Assembly: GCA_025455085.1 (NCBI GenBank)
Contig: JALONF010000120.1
Coordinates: forward strand, 1 to 6,713
Origin: Ignavibacteriaceae bacterium
GTDB lineage: Bacteria; Bacteroidota; Ignavibacteria; Ignavibacteriales; Ignavibacteriaceae
Direction of reading: 5' to 3'
DNA: 6,713 nt
The position numbers were made by a program, and so were the translations under genes. The notes under the pieces are model-generated. The model made no database searches and had not been told where the DNA came from. It saw nothing but the letters and a program-made list of their open reading frames with translations. This document shows, piece by piece, positions 1 through 6,618 of this stretch. The first letter of the stretch is position 1. Every line of letters begins with the position of its first letter.

Positions 1-567
1 AACCCCCCAGGGAAAACCACCAAGGCTTTTGAAAGGTATGCAAACCAGAATTTCCGCATAAAGAAGTAGTGAAACTCGAAGCTCAAATCCGGAGTAACAA
101 AATTGTTGACAAACTGTTCATATGGTATGCTGATATTTAATCCAATCGAATAACCTCCTGCTTTTTTAGCTCCTTTATTTGCTGCTTCCATTATGCCGGG
201 ACCACCACCTGTGCAAACGATAAATCTATTAGCACTTGTTTCAAGATTCATTGACCATTCCGTTAATCTTTTTGATAGTTCAACCGCATCTTCATAGTAC
301 CTTGACATATCAAGATAGAGCTGTGCTTCTCGAAGTTTTCTTGCAAAGTTTTCAGTTTGTTTTGGATTATTTAATTGTATTGTATTCTCTGAGTGCATCT
401 CTTCTAGCTTTGAGTCTCGCTGAACCGAAGAAGACGATAGTATCCATTACTTTGTATTTTTTAAATTTACTCTTTGGCTGAAGGTACTCAGTTATTATCC
501 TGATAGTTCTTCCATCAGATGAATTAAGAAAATCAATATCCTGATAAGCTTTGATTGGCTTTTTCAT
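1..567 (-). CDS. LOG family protein (lysine decarboxylase-like), 3'-truncated by window edge and frameshifted
   Basis: The N-terminal frame starts at the ATG at 565-567, preceded by an AAGGTG ribosome site. It reads 66 residues including DTIVFFGSAR, then hits TAA at 367-369. The +1 frame continues the same protein without a stop to position 3: NNPKQTENFARKL, MSRYYEDAVELSKRL, GGGPGIMEAAN (near 209-177) and finally VVFPGG at the window edge. GSAR, GGGPGxMEAAN and the start of PGGxGTxxE are the nucleotide-binding signature of LOG/TIGR00730 Rossmann proteins. Characterised members are cytokinin riboside 5'-monophosphate phosphoribohydrolases; the substrate here is not known. The frames join if one A is removed from the TTAAAT run near 370-375, so this may be a sequencing indel or a recent lesion. 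An in-frame ATG at 396-398 could restart the second part without the GSAR motif. The family call is firm; whether the gene is intact is not. Confidence 0.85.
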
Positions 568-722
568 TTCACCTTTTAAATTTTATTTTGTAGTATCTGT
601 TGAATGTTTAGGAATAGAATGATTTATTTGTAGGGAATAATTATTTCTATTTTTAACAGAAGTAATATAAATATATTGTAATTCATTCTCATTTTATTTT
701 AGAAAATCATTAAAATTACTCA

Positions 723-1976
723 ATGAAAATTCTGGCTACATTGTTCTTAGTTATCTTTTCGCTCAACAATCTTTTAGCTGAAGAACCTGATAAGATTATT
801 AAGGAAATTGATGAATTAATTTTGGATATACCTGCGGGGACAAAAATGGCAATAATGATTTACAATCCCTTAACACAGGATACCTTGGTAAGTATCAATC
901 ATACCGAAACAATGATTCCAGCATCGAACACAAAACTATTTACATCAGCAGCGGCACTTGAATTATTAGGCGGAGATTATCCATTATCTACAAAAATATT
1001 AGCTGATGATGATGATATATCTGACGGTACTATTGAAGGGAATATATACATTAAAGGATTTGGAAATCCGACATTCACCACCGAAGACTTGGAAAAATTA
1101 ATAAACCAGCTTTATCAATCAGGACTTCGAAAAGTTACTGGCAATGTGATTGGTGATGATACCTATTTCGACAACGTTTATTCAAGAGATGACTGGATAA
1201 GTGAAGAACATGCAAATGTTAAGCTTCCTCCAATTTCTGCTTTGGTGATTGACCGGAATAGAACGATAATCTCAAAGAAAAGAAAAGGAAGATACAGGAA
1301 CTATTTTGTTAACGTTGAAAATCCTCCACTATTTGCTGCAAAAACATTTAGAGAAAAACTTATTTCATATGGAGTAGAAGTCACAGGCAATTCCCTTTCC
1401 GGGCAGGCCGATGAAAATGCTAAACCACTGCTTGATTCATCGATCAAATTACGCGAACTGCTCCAGATAATAAATAAACACAGTGATAACTTTTATGCTG
1501 AGTGTTTATTTAAAACTTTAGGTTCAGCTTATAGTGGCCAACAAGGTAATTCGTTCTTCTCGACGCAAGCTATTCTAAACTTCATTGAGGATAACAGTAT
1601 TTATTCAATTGGAACCAAAATAGTTGACGGATCTGGTATATCGAGATTTGATCAGGTTACAGCTGGAGCATTAGTTGGATTGCTTGAAAAAGTTTATTTC
1701 AACTTTAAGCAATTTGATGATTTCTTCAATTCACTAAGTATAGCTGGGGTTGATGGTACATTAAGAAAAAGAATGATTGGAACTCCTGCAGAAAATAATT
1801 TCAGAGGGAAAACAGGAACTCTAAACGGTGTGTCTTCTATAGCAGGATATGTCACCACAGCTGATGATGATGACATTATTGTTTGTATTATGTTTGAGTA
1901 CACCAAAGGTGGGACAAGCAAGTATAAAAGCATTCAAGATGGAATTATCGAAATTCTTGCCGGATGGAAAAATTAA
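723..1976 (+). CDS. dacB: D-alanyl-D-alanine carboxypeptidase/endopeptidase, PBP4 (peptidase S13) family
   Basis: This is a 417-residue penicillin-binding protein that trims or cleaves D-Ala peptide bonds in peptidoglycan outside the cytoplasmic membrane. Residues 1-19 are a signal peptide: MK, a hydrophobic stretch, then LLA before EE. The three active-site motifs are in order: SxxK at S68-NT-K71 with catalytic S68, SxN at S254-D-N256, and KTG at K363-T-G365. DGSGISR (302-308) is the conserved S13 block between the last two. Residues about 85-220 carry the family's inserted domain (GNIYIKGFGNPTF, VTGNVIGDDTYFD). The protein is somewhat shorter than E. coli DacB (477 aa) but has all catalytic parts. 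No Shine-Dalgarno sequence precedes the ATG at 723; the start is chosen because it gives a proper signal peptide. The gene is monocistronic here, divergent from the LOG gene across a 155-bp AT-rich gap and convergent with secG. Two ADDDDI patches (94-99, 380-385) are acidic surface candidates. Confidence 0.93.
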   Translation: MKILATLFLVIFSLNNLLAEEPDKIIKEIDELILDIPAGTKMAIMIYNPLTQDTLVSINHTETMIPASNTKLFTSAAALELLGGDYPLSTKILADDDDISDGTIEGNIYIKGFGNPTFTTEDLEKLINQLYQSGLRKVTGNVIGDDTYFDNVYSRDDWISEEHANVKLPPISALVIDRNRTIISKKRKGRYRNYFVNVENPPLFAAKTFREKLISYGVEVTGNSLSGQADENAKPLLDSSIKLRELLQIINKHSDNFYAECLFKTLGSAYSGQQGNSFFSTQAILNFIEDNSIYSIGTKIVDGSGISRFDQVTAGALVGLLEKVYFNFKQFDDFFNSLSIAGVDGTLRKRMIGTPAENNFRGKTGTLNGVSSIAGYVTTADDDDIIVCIMFEYTKGGTSKYKSIQDGIIEILAGWKN

Positions 1977-2002
1977 AGCCCTGATGGAATATCACTCAGG
2001 GC
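1966..2002 (-). terminator. Rho-independent terminator after secG, overlapping the dacB 3' end
   Basis: GCCCTGA (1978-1984) and TCAGGGC (1996-2002) form a perfect 7-bp stem with an 11-nt loop. Read on the minus strand the hairpin is followed by TTTAATTTTTCC, the U-rich tail expected of a terminator for secG. Read on the plus strand the tail is CTCAATAAAAAAG, which is poor in T, so it is a weaker stop for dacB. The tail lies inside the last codons of dacB. Confidence 0.65.
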
Positions 2003-2030
2003 CTCAATAAAAAAGTTTAATAAAAATATT

Positions 2031-2363
2031 TTACTCTTGCTCAGGAAGCTGCTGCGGTAATGATGGTGTTTGAGGAATATTTTGTCTGCCTGTTTCCTGA
2101 ATGATACTTCTTTGCTCCTGCGTTACTTTGCCAGGCAAAAAAAATAGATTTGCTACAATAGCCAGAACAGCAACTACACCTGCTAACCACCAGGTTGCCT
2201 GACTTAAAAAATCAGCAGTTCTTCTTGTTCCAAACATTGAACTCATATTACTTGCACCACCAAATGTTCCGGATAATCCCCCGCCTTTGCTGGCCTGCAT
2301 CAACACAACAATAATCAGTAATACAGCAGCAATCGAAGCAATTAAGACTAAAATACTATACAT
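2031..2363 (-). CDS. secG: Preprotein translocase subunit SecG
   Basis: This 110-residue inner-membrane protein is the small non-essential partner of SecY and SecE in the Sec export channel. There are two membrane segments, about residues 3-23 and 55-76. The cytoplasmic loop between them carries the family signature LMQASKGGGLSGTFGG (21-36) and FGTRRTADFL. The tail (about 80-110) is Gln/Pro-rich with no fold I recognise, which is common in this family. AAAGG at 2371-2375 sits 7 nt before the ATG and supports the start. The gene follows the CAT tRNA by 46 nt on the same strand with no terminator or clear promoter between them, so it is probably transcribed from the promoter at 2511-2542. The hairpin at 1966-2002 ends the unit. 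Confidence 0.95.
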   Translation of the reverse strand: MYSILVLIASIAAVLLIIVVLMQASKGGGLSGTFGGASNMSSMFGTRRTADFLSQATWWLAGVVAVLAIVANLFFLPGKVTQEQRSIIQETGRQNIPQTPSLPQQLPEQE

Positions 2364-2409
2364 AATTTTTCCTTTGTTCTATGTCCTATAAGTTATTTTT
2401 CTATACTTG

Positions 2410-2483
2410 TAGCGGGGGAGGGATTCGAACCCCCGACACGTGGATTATGATTCCACTGCTCTAACCGACTGAGCTACCCCGCC
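2410..2483 (-). tRNA. tRNA with anticodon CAT, probably elongator tRNA-Met
   Basis: The minus strand folds into a full cloverleaf. The acceptor stem is GGCGGGG/CCCCGCT with a G1-U72 wobble, followed by A73. The D stem is GCTC/GAGC. The anticodon stem is GTGGA/TCCAC around ATCATAA, with U33 and anticodon CAT. The T arm is GGGGG-TTCGAAT-CCCTC with one G-U pair. The 3' CCA is not encoded (ACAA follows). It lacks the C1xA72 mismatch and the three G-C pairs at 29-31/39-41 of initiator tRNA, so it is either elongator Met or the lysidine-modified Ile2 (AUA) tRNA. The 4-69 and 5-68 pairs are G-C, not the C-G pairs of E. coli Ile2, which favours Met. Confidence 0.93.
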
Positions 2484-2510
2484 CTTTTTGATCCCACTAA
2501 AATCGGGACG

Positions 2511-2542
2511 CAAATATAGCCACAAAGCTTAATATTTTCAAA
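2511..2542 (-). promoter_or_regulatory. Bacteroidetes-type promoter for the tRNA-secG unit
   Basis: On the minus strand TTTG (2542-2539) is followed after exactly 20 nt by TATATTTG (2518-2511). This matches the Bacteroidetes primary-sigma consensus TTTG-N19-22-TAnnTTTG. The predicted transcript would begin about 2503-2507, some 20 nt before the tRNA 5' end at 2483. The promoter lies wholly in the gap after obg, so the tRNA need not depend on obg transcription. Confidence 0.7.
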
Positions 2543-2581
2543 AATACGATAGAATTAGAAACCTATGACATTAATAAGGAC

Positions 2582-3583
2582 CTAATCAGAATTCTTTTCT
2601 TTTTCAAGACTATTCCACAAAATATCCATCATTTTATCCAATCCATATCCAGAGACCGATGAGAATATTAATGGTTTTTCTTTTATGCCCTTAAACTTAA
2701 AACGAGAAACTTCCTTCAGTCTCTCCGGATCTACCAAATCTGCTTTTGAGAGGGACACAAACATTTTCTTCTGAATTAATTTAGAGCTATAGATCTTTAG
2801 TTCATTCATCAGAATATTAAAATCATTTTGATAATTTTCTGAAGTTATGTCAATGAGAAAAAGAATTATTCCTGTTCTTTCGATATGACGAAGGAATTGA
2901 TGACCCAATCCTTTGCCTTCCGATGCACCTTCTATTATACCTGGAATATCCGCAACTGTGAAGCTTTGGAAGTCTTTGTATTTAACGATTCCAAGATTTG
3001 GTTTGAGCGTGGTGAAGGGATAATCGGCAATTTTTGGTTTCGCAGCAGATATTTTTGAAATTAAAGTAGATTTACCTGAGTTCGGAAAACCTACAAGACC
3101 AACATCAGCAATTAATTTTAATTCGAGAATTACTTTTTTATGCTCACCGGGTTTTCCATCTTCAGCAAAACGAGGCGTCTGATTAGTAGGAGTAGCAAAC
3201 TTACTGTTGCCCTTTCCTCCCTTCCCACCCTTTACCAAAATTACTTCTTTCCCATCAACGTCTAGATCAAAAAGTAACTCTTCTGTCTCTGAATCTTTTA
3301 CAATAGTTCCGACAGGCACACGGATTATAACATCGCTTCCACTCTTTCCATCTTTCAGAGAATTGCCGCCGCTATCTCCGTTGTCAGCGATGTATTTTTT
3401 CTTATACCTGAAATCCAGAAGTGTGTGAAGGTTAGTGTTGGCTATGATAATAACATTTCCACCATTCCCGCCATCACCTCCAGATGGACCTCCTTTAGGA
3501 ACATATTTCTCGCGTCGGAATGTTACAGCTCCATCTCCGCCATTGCCGGAGCTAACTTCAATGAGAGCATAGTCGACAAACAT
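2582..3583 (-). CDS. obg: GTPase Obg (CgtA), ribosome assembly and stress GTPase
   Basis: This 333-residue cytoplasmic GTPase acts in 50S subunit maturation and is linked in other bacteria to the stringent response. Residues 1-158 are the glycine-rich Obg fold (SSGNGGDGAVTFRREKYVPKGGPSGGDGG and VKGGKGGKGNSKFATPTNQTPR). The G domain follows with G1 GFPNSGKST (165-173), G2 around TT191-192, G3 DIPG (212-215), G4 SKAD (279-282) and G5 SSVSG (308-312). G4 has Ser in place of the usual Asn of NKxD. There is no C-terminal OCT domain (B. subtilis Obg has 428 aa), as in many short Obg proteins. The start ATG (3581-3583) shares one base with the stop of the 705-aa gene (TGATG), and there is no strong Shine-Dalgarno sequence, so translation is probably coupled. 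The stop is at 2582-2584. Confidence 0.96.
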   Translation of the reverse strand: MFVDYALIEVSSGNGGDGAVTFRREKYVPKGGPSGGDGGNGGNVIIIANTNLHTLLDFRYKKKYIADNGDSGGNSLKDGKSGSDVIIRVPVGTIVKDSETEELLFDLDVDGKEVILVKGGKGGKGNSKFATPTNQTPRFAEDGKPGEHKKVILELKLIADVGLVGFPNSGKSTLISKISAAKPKIADYPFTTLKPNLGIVKYKDFQSFTVADIPGIIEGASEGKGLGHQFLRHIERTGIILFLIDITSENYQNDFNILMNELKIYSSKLIQKKMFVSLSKADLVDPERLKEVSRFKFKGIKEKPLIFSSVSGYGLDKMMDILWNSLEKEKNSD

Positions 3584-3596
3584 CAGGCTTGCCTGA
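3583..3596. repeat. 14-bp perfect palindrome at the upstream-gene stop / obg start junction
   Basis: TCAGGCTTGCCTGA is fully self-complementary in two halves (TCAGGC/GCCTGA). It covers the final codons and TGA of the 705-aa gene and touches the obg ATG. In the mRNA it could form a 5-bp stem with a CAAG loop, covering the only AGG that could act as an obg ribosome site. It also encodes RQA-stop, so coding constraint could explain part of it. Confidence 0.5.
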
Positions 3597-5700
3597 AGTA
3601 ATTAGATACTGCGTTTGTGAATGTTATTGCTTCTTTTGAGTAAGGACTGATTTTATATGAAGTGAAGACTGCTTTTAAAATCTCAGATGCTTCTTTGTAA
3701 GAATGACAATCCATTAATCTCTCAATCGTATTTGTAAAATCCTCTTCATCATTGGCGAAAATAAAAAAGACGATTTTTTTAACTTCCTTTTTTCTAAGAT
3801 AACTAAATAAGTCCTTTGGTCGAATATTTCTTGGTATAACTGTTGTTTTATCTTCCCTATCCTCAGGAGGAATAATTGATTCCTGAACCTCAGTCTTCTT
3901 TTCAGGTTCATTTATCTTACTCTTAACTTCCACCTGCTTTTTGTCAATGATAGTTTTTTTTGTTTTTTCAGCGAACATTAATTCATCTATGCTTTTCAAA
4001 TAATCATCAAAACTATCAGTCATTGCAGGAACTACGGCTGGTTCGTTTTTAATATTTTTTTCAGCTTCTGAGATTAAGTTATTGTCAATATGTTCGAATT
4101 GATTGACTTTTTCTGGCAGACCGAAATCCACATTATCAAGGTCTTCAAAAATGTTTAGAAGCTCATCCTCAAGCGACTCGATTTTATTTCTTGGTTCTTG
4201 ATTAACAGGTTCGTCGATTATTTCCTCAGCCTGCCCCACTCCCATATTTTCAACTTCTTCTACACTTGAAATATCCGGTTCTTTCTCACCATAAAAGTCT
4301 TTTATCATTTCCTGTACAATTTCCTTTTCAATACCTGACTTGAACAGATCAGTTTCCACATCCTCTGTCTGATTTTCAATTTCAGATTTCACAGAATCGT
4401 TGACGTCATCTATAAATAATTTTTCAATTAATTCATCATTAACTTTAGATTCATCAGTGATTGCATCATATATTTCCTCAAGCTCTTCATCAGTATCAAT
4501 AATATTTTCAGCAAATTTATTTTCAATTGATTCAATAGTTTCCAAGCCGGTTTCTGCAGTGGTCGTTGTTTCCGAATAATCCTGTTCTTCCTCAACTTCT
4601 GACTCAACATTTATTTGCTCGATATTTTCAAAAGCTAATGTGTCTGATTCAATTATTTCAGATTTTATTTCTTCTGGCACTGTTTTAATTTCTGTTTTAA
4701 CTGCCACATCTAGCCCAACTTTTTCTTCCTTTATTTCCTTAGACTCCTCGCTGTAAAGGGATAGAAGTGCTTCTTCTTCGTCTGGAGTTAGGAAAGTTTC
4801 AATATCAGTCTTTTGTAGTTCATTAGTAGGTTCAGCGCTCTCTTCTTCTTTAGTGGTTTGGTTTTCTGCAGCATCAATTTTCTCGAGCATTTCCTCAGTT
4901 TTAATTTCCGTTTCCAGACCAGAACTCTTCACATCTTTCATTAGAGTCTGGGTTGAGAATAAAATTCTTTCAATTTCAACCTTATCATACCTTCTCTTAA
5001 CATCGTTGGGGATGACTTTCCTAAGTTTTACTATCAAATCAAGAAGATTTTTTTCTTTACAAAATATTTCAACAGCGGAGAGTGGAAGCAAGTTTTTGTC
5101 TACTCCACCAATGTTAAAGAAGTCTCCCATGGATGTAAATGAATTTGATACAACCTGCTGCTGGCTGGAATTTAAGAGTTCATTATCAATTTTATCAAGA
5201 ATGATCTCAAACTCAGTAGAGGATATTTGAACCAGATCTCTTTTGGTGATGTAACCGATAAGAACTTTCTTAAAATATTCATAATAATACAGATAGTTGA
5301 ACATCATTTTCATTTCTTCAGAAGAAATCACCGGCTGCTCGTTAAATATTAACTTTGTTAATGACCATCTTGGTCTGACAAGGTAATTAATATTGAATGA
5401 GACTGCCTGGAAGATTAATTTCTTTGCATCATCAATTGAAATTTTTTTGTGTTTTTTTATTTCACCCGAAATTTTTTGAAAATGGTCGGATATTTCCTTA
5501 CCTGTATAGTCAAAGTAAGATTGAGAAAGTAATTTTCGTCTGTCAGAATATATCATGAACTCCAGTTCAGCAGAAATATACTGAACAATAGCAGGATGGA
5601 TACCTGTTGCGACAATTTTGTCCAGGGTAAAGTTGCTTCCTAGACTTCTTACCTGGTTAAAAGAAAAATCACCAATAAATTTTATTTCTTTTTCAAACAT
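3583..5700 (-). CDS. Hypothetical protein, 705 aa, with long acidic linker between two folded ends
   Basis: I do not recognise this protein. It has no signal peptide and no membrane segment, so it is probably cytoplasmic. Three regions are visible. Residues 1-255 look globular and mostly helical, with NYLVRPRWSLTKLIF (105-119) and a Tyr-rich MFNYLYYYEYFKKVLIGY (133-150). Residues about 260-620 are very rich in Glu, Asp, Ser, Thr, Ile and Lys, low in aromatic residues and probably disordered. Short acidic amphipathic stretches recur there: TPDEEEALLSLYSEE (305), TDEELEEIYDAI (403), LEDELLNIFEDLD (510) and FDDYLKSIDELMF (564). Residues about 625-705 form a compact helical end (RPKDLFSYLRKKEVKKIVFFIF, then YKEASEILKAVF and PYSKEAITFTNAVSNYF). 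The gene starts at the ATG at 5698-5700 with a weak GAGAG site and overlaps obg by one base, so the two are co-expressed. The linker could be a binding scaffold; that is inference only. Confidence 0.9.
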   Translation of the reverse strand: MFEKEIKFIGDFSFNQVRSLGSNFTLDKIVATGIHPAIVQYISAELEFMIYSDRRKLLSQSYFDYTGKEISDHFQKISGEIKKHKKISIDDAKKLIFQAVSFNINYLVRPRWSLTKLIFNEQPVISSEEMKMMFNYLYYYEYFKKVLIGYITKRDLVQISSTEFEIILDKIDNELLNSSQQQVVSNSFTSMGDFFNIGGVDKNLLPLSAVEIFCKEKNLLDLIVKLRKVIPNDVKRRYDKVEIERILFSTQTLMKDVKSSGLETEIKTEEMLEKIDAAENQTTKEEESAEPTNELQKTDIETFLTPDEEEALLSLYSEESKEIKEEKVGLDVAVKTEIKTVPEEIKSEIIESDTLAFENIEQINVESEVEEEQDYSETTTTAETGLETIESIENKFAENIIDTDEELEEIYDAITDESKVNDELIEKLFIDDVNDSVKSEIENQTEDVETDLFKSGIEKEIVQEMIKDFYGEKEPDISSVEEVENMGVGQAEEIIDEPVNQEPRNKIESLEDELLNIFEDLDNVDFGLPEKVNQFEHIDNNLISEAEKNIKNEPAVVPAMTDSFDDYLKSIDELMFAEKTKKTIIDKKQVEVKSKINEPEKKTEVQESIIPPEDREDKTTVIPRNIRPKDLFSYLRKKEVKKIVFFIFANDEEDFTNTIERLMDCHSYKEASEILKAVFTSYKISPYSKEAITFTNAVSNYFRQA

Positions 5701-5726
5701 CTCAATTCTCTCAAATTTTCAAGTCT

Positions 5727-5761
5727 CAAATTAAGAAACCCAATTACTATTGACAAATTTA
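5727..5761 (-). promoter_or_regulatory. Candidate promoter for the 705-aa gene-obg operon
   Basis: On the minus strand, between the sdhB terminator and the ATG at 5700, there is a TAAATTTG (5761-5754), a perfect match to the Bacteroidetes -7 element but with no TTTG at the right distance upstream. Alternatively its TTTG (5757-5754) could be a -33 element, followed after 20 nt by TAATTTG (5733-5727), which fits the -7 element imperfectly. Which one works cannot be told from sequence. Confidence 0.35.
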
Positions 5762-5785
5762 ATCTATTTAATTTCCAAAATTCAG

Positions 5786-5818
5786 GCCTATAAAAAATCC
5801 TGCTTTTGGCAGGATTTT
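5786..5818 (-). terminator. Rho-independent terminator of the sdhAB operon
   Basis: AAAATCCTGC (5794-5803) and GCAGGATTTT (5809-5818) form a perfect 10-bp stem with a 5-nt loop. On the minus strand the hairpin runs into TTTTTTATAGG, a good U tract, and lies 30 nt after the sdhB stop. The A/T base of the stem makes it symmetric, so it could also stop plus-strand transcripts. Confidence 0.85.
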
Positions 5819-5847
5819 ATTAAACTACATAAACTAATTCAGTTAAA

Positions 5848-6618
5848 TTATACCGGAACTTCTTTAGATTTTACTTTAGCCATAACAAAATCTCTGTTCA
5901 GTCTGGCAATGTTGGTTACTGATATACCTTTGGGACATTCGGCTTCACACGCATAAGTGTTTGTGCAACTTCCAAATCCAAGCTCATCCATAACTTTAAC
6001 CATTTTTTCAACTCTTTGGTATCGCTCTGGCTGACCTTGAGGAAGTAAGGCATATTGTGAAACTTTAGCTGATACAAATAACATTGCCGAAGCATTTTTA
6101 CATGCAGCTACACATGCACCACAACCAATACAGGCTGCCGCATCCATTGCTAAGCTGGCGATCTCCTTTGGAATTTGGATTGCATTTGCATCAGGAACTC
6201 CACCAGTATTAACTGAAATATACCCGCCTGCTTGGAGAATTTTATCGAATCCTGAACGATCAACCATTAAATCTTTTATTACAGAAAATGCTTTTGCTCT
6301 GAATGGCTCTACCCAAATGGTATCACCATCTTTGAAGTTTCGCATATGAAGCTGACAGGTTGCAATTTTAGATAATGGTCCGTGCGGTCTGCCATTTATA
6401 ACCAATCCGCAGGTTCCGCAAATTCCTTCACGGCAATCACTTTCAAAGTGAACGGCTTCTTCTCCTTTAAGTTCAAGCGTATTATTTAACTCGTCGAGCA
6501 TTTCAAGGAAAGAAGCATCGGGAGAAACCTGAACATCGTAATCAACAAAACTTCCCACAGTTTTGGAGTTTTTCTGTCTCCAGATTTTGAGCTTTAAGTT
6601 TATTTTTTTCGCTTCCAT
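5848..6618 (-). CDS. sdhB: Succinate dehydrogenase/fumarate reductase iron-sulfur subunit
   Basis: This 256-residue subunit carries electrons between the SdhA flavin and the membrane quinone site. The N-terminal ferredoxin-like domain binds a [2Fe-2S] cluster through C62, C67, C70 (DCREGICGTCG) and C88 (TCQ). The C-terminal domain has CIGCGACVAACKN with C163, C166, C169 and C173, and CTNTYACEAECPKGI with C218, C224 and C228. By family analogy the [4Fe-4S] ligands are C163, C166, C169 and C228, and the [3Fe-4S] ligands are C173, C218 and C224. The CIGCGAC form resembles non-enterobacterial SdhB/FrdB proteins found with a single cytochrome b subunit. AAGGAG at 6628-6633, 9 nt before the ATG, supports the start, which shares one base with the sdhA stop (TAATG). 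No membrane-anchor gene follows; a terminator does. An anchor gene sdhC would be expected before sdhA, outside the window. Direction (oxidation or fumarate reduction) cannot be decided from sequence. Confidence 0.95.
   Translation of the reverse strand: MEAKKINLKLKIWRQKNSKTVGSFVDYDVQVSPDASFLEMLDELNNTLELKGEEAVHFESDCREGICGTCGLVINGRPHGPLSKIATCQLHMRNFKDGDTIWVEPFRAKAFSVIKDLMVDRSGFDKILQAGGYISVNTGGVPDANAIQIPKEIASLAMDAAACIGCGACVAACKNASAMLFVSAKVSQYALLPQGQPERYQRVEKMVKVMDELGFGSCTNTYACEAECPKGISVTNIARLNRDFVMAKVKSKEVPV

Noticed and set aside
236..481. Plus-strand open frame of 81 codons across the LOG gene
   Set aside because: It lies antisense to clearly homologous LOG coding sequence, has no recognisable domain and no ribosome site; its openness is a by-product of the opposite frame.
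601..722. Promoters in the divergent LOG/dacB gap (TATATTTA on minus, TTAACA on plus)
   Set aside because: Neither has a partner element at the right distance; in such AT-rich DNA these hits are expected by chance.
1002..1877. Repeated ADDDDI coding stretches in dacB (1002-1019 and 1860-1877) as a DNA repeat
   Set aside because: Short GAT-codon runs encoding surface acidic patches; too short and too simple to argue for a duplication.
2491..2509. GTCCC/GGGAT hairpin before the tRNA as a terminator or attenuator
   Set aside because: Only five pairs including a G-U, no U tract after it on the minus strand, and the predicted transcription start falls within it.
3207..3428. Plus-strand frame rich in Pro/Phe/Ser inside obg
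   Set aside because: It is the antisense reading of the glycine-rich Obg domain; the repeats mirror Gly codons.
4853..5230. 125-codon plus-strand frame inside the 705-aa gene
   Set aside because: It is antisense to a frame with strong coding character and shows no ribosome site or domain.
5750..5956. 68-codon plus-strand frame over the sdhB 3' end
   Set aside because: It crosses the sdhB terminator hairpin and the antisense of the conserved cysteine region; no coding evidence.
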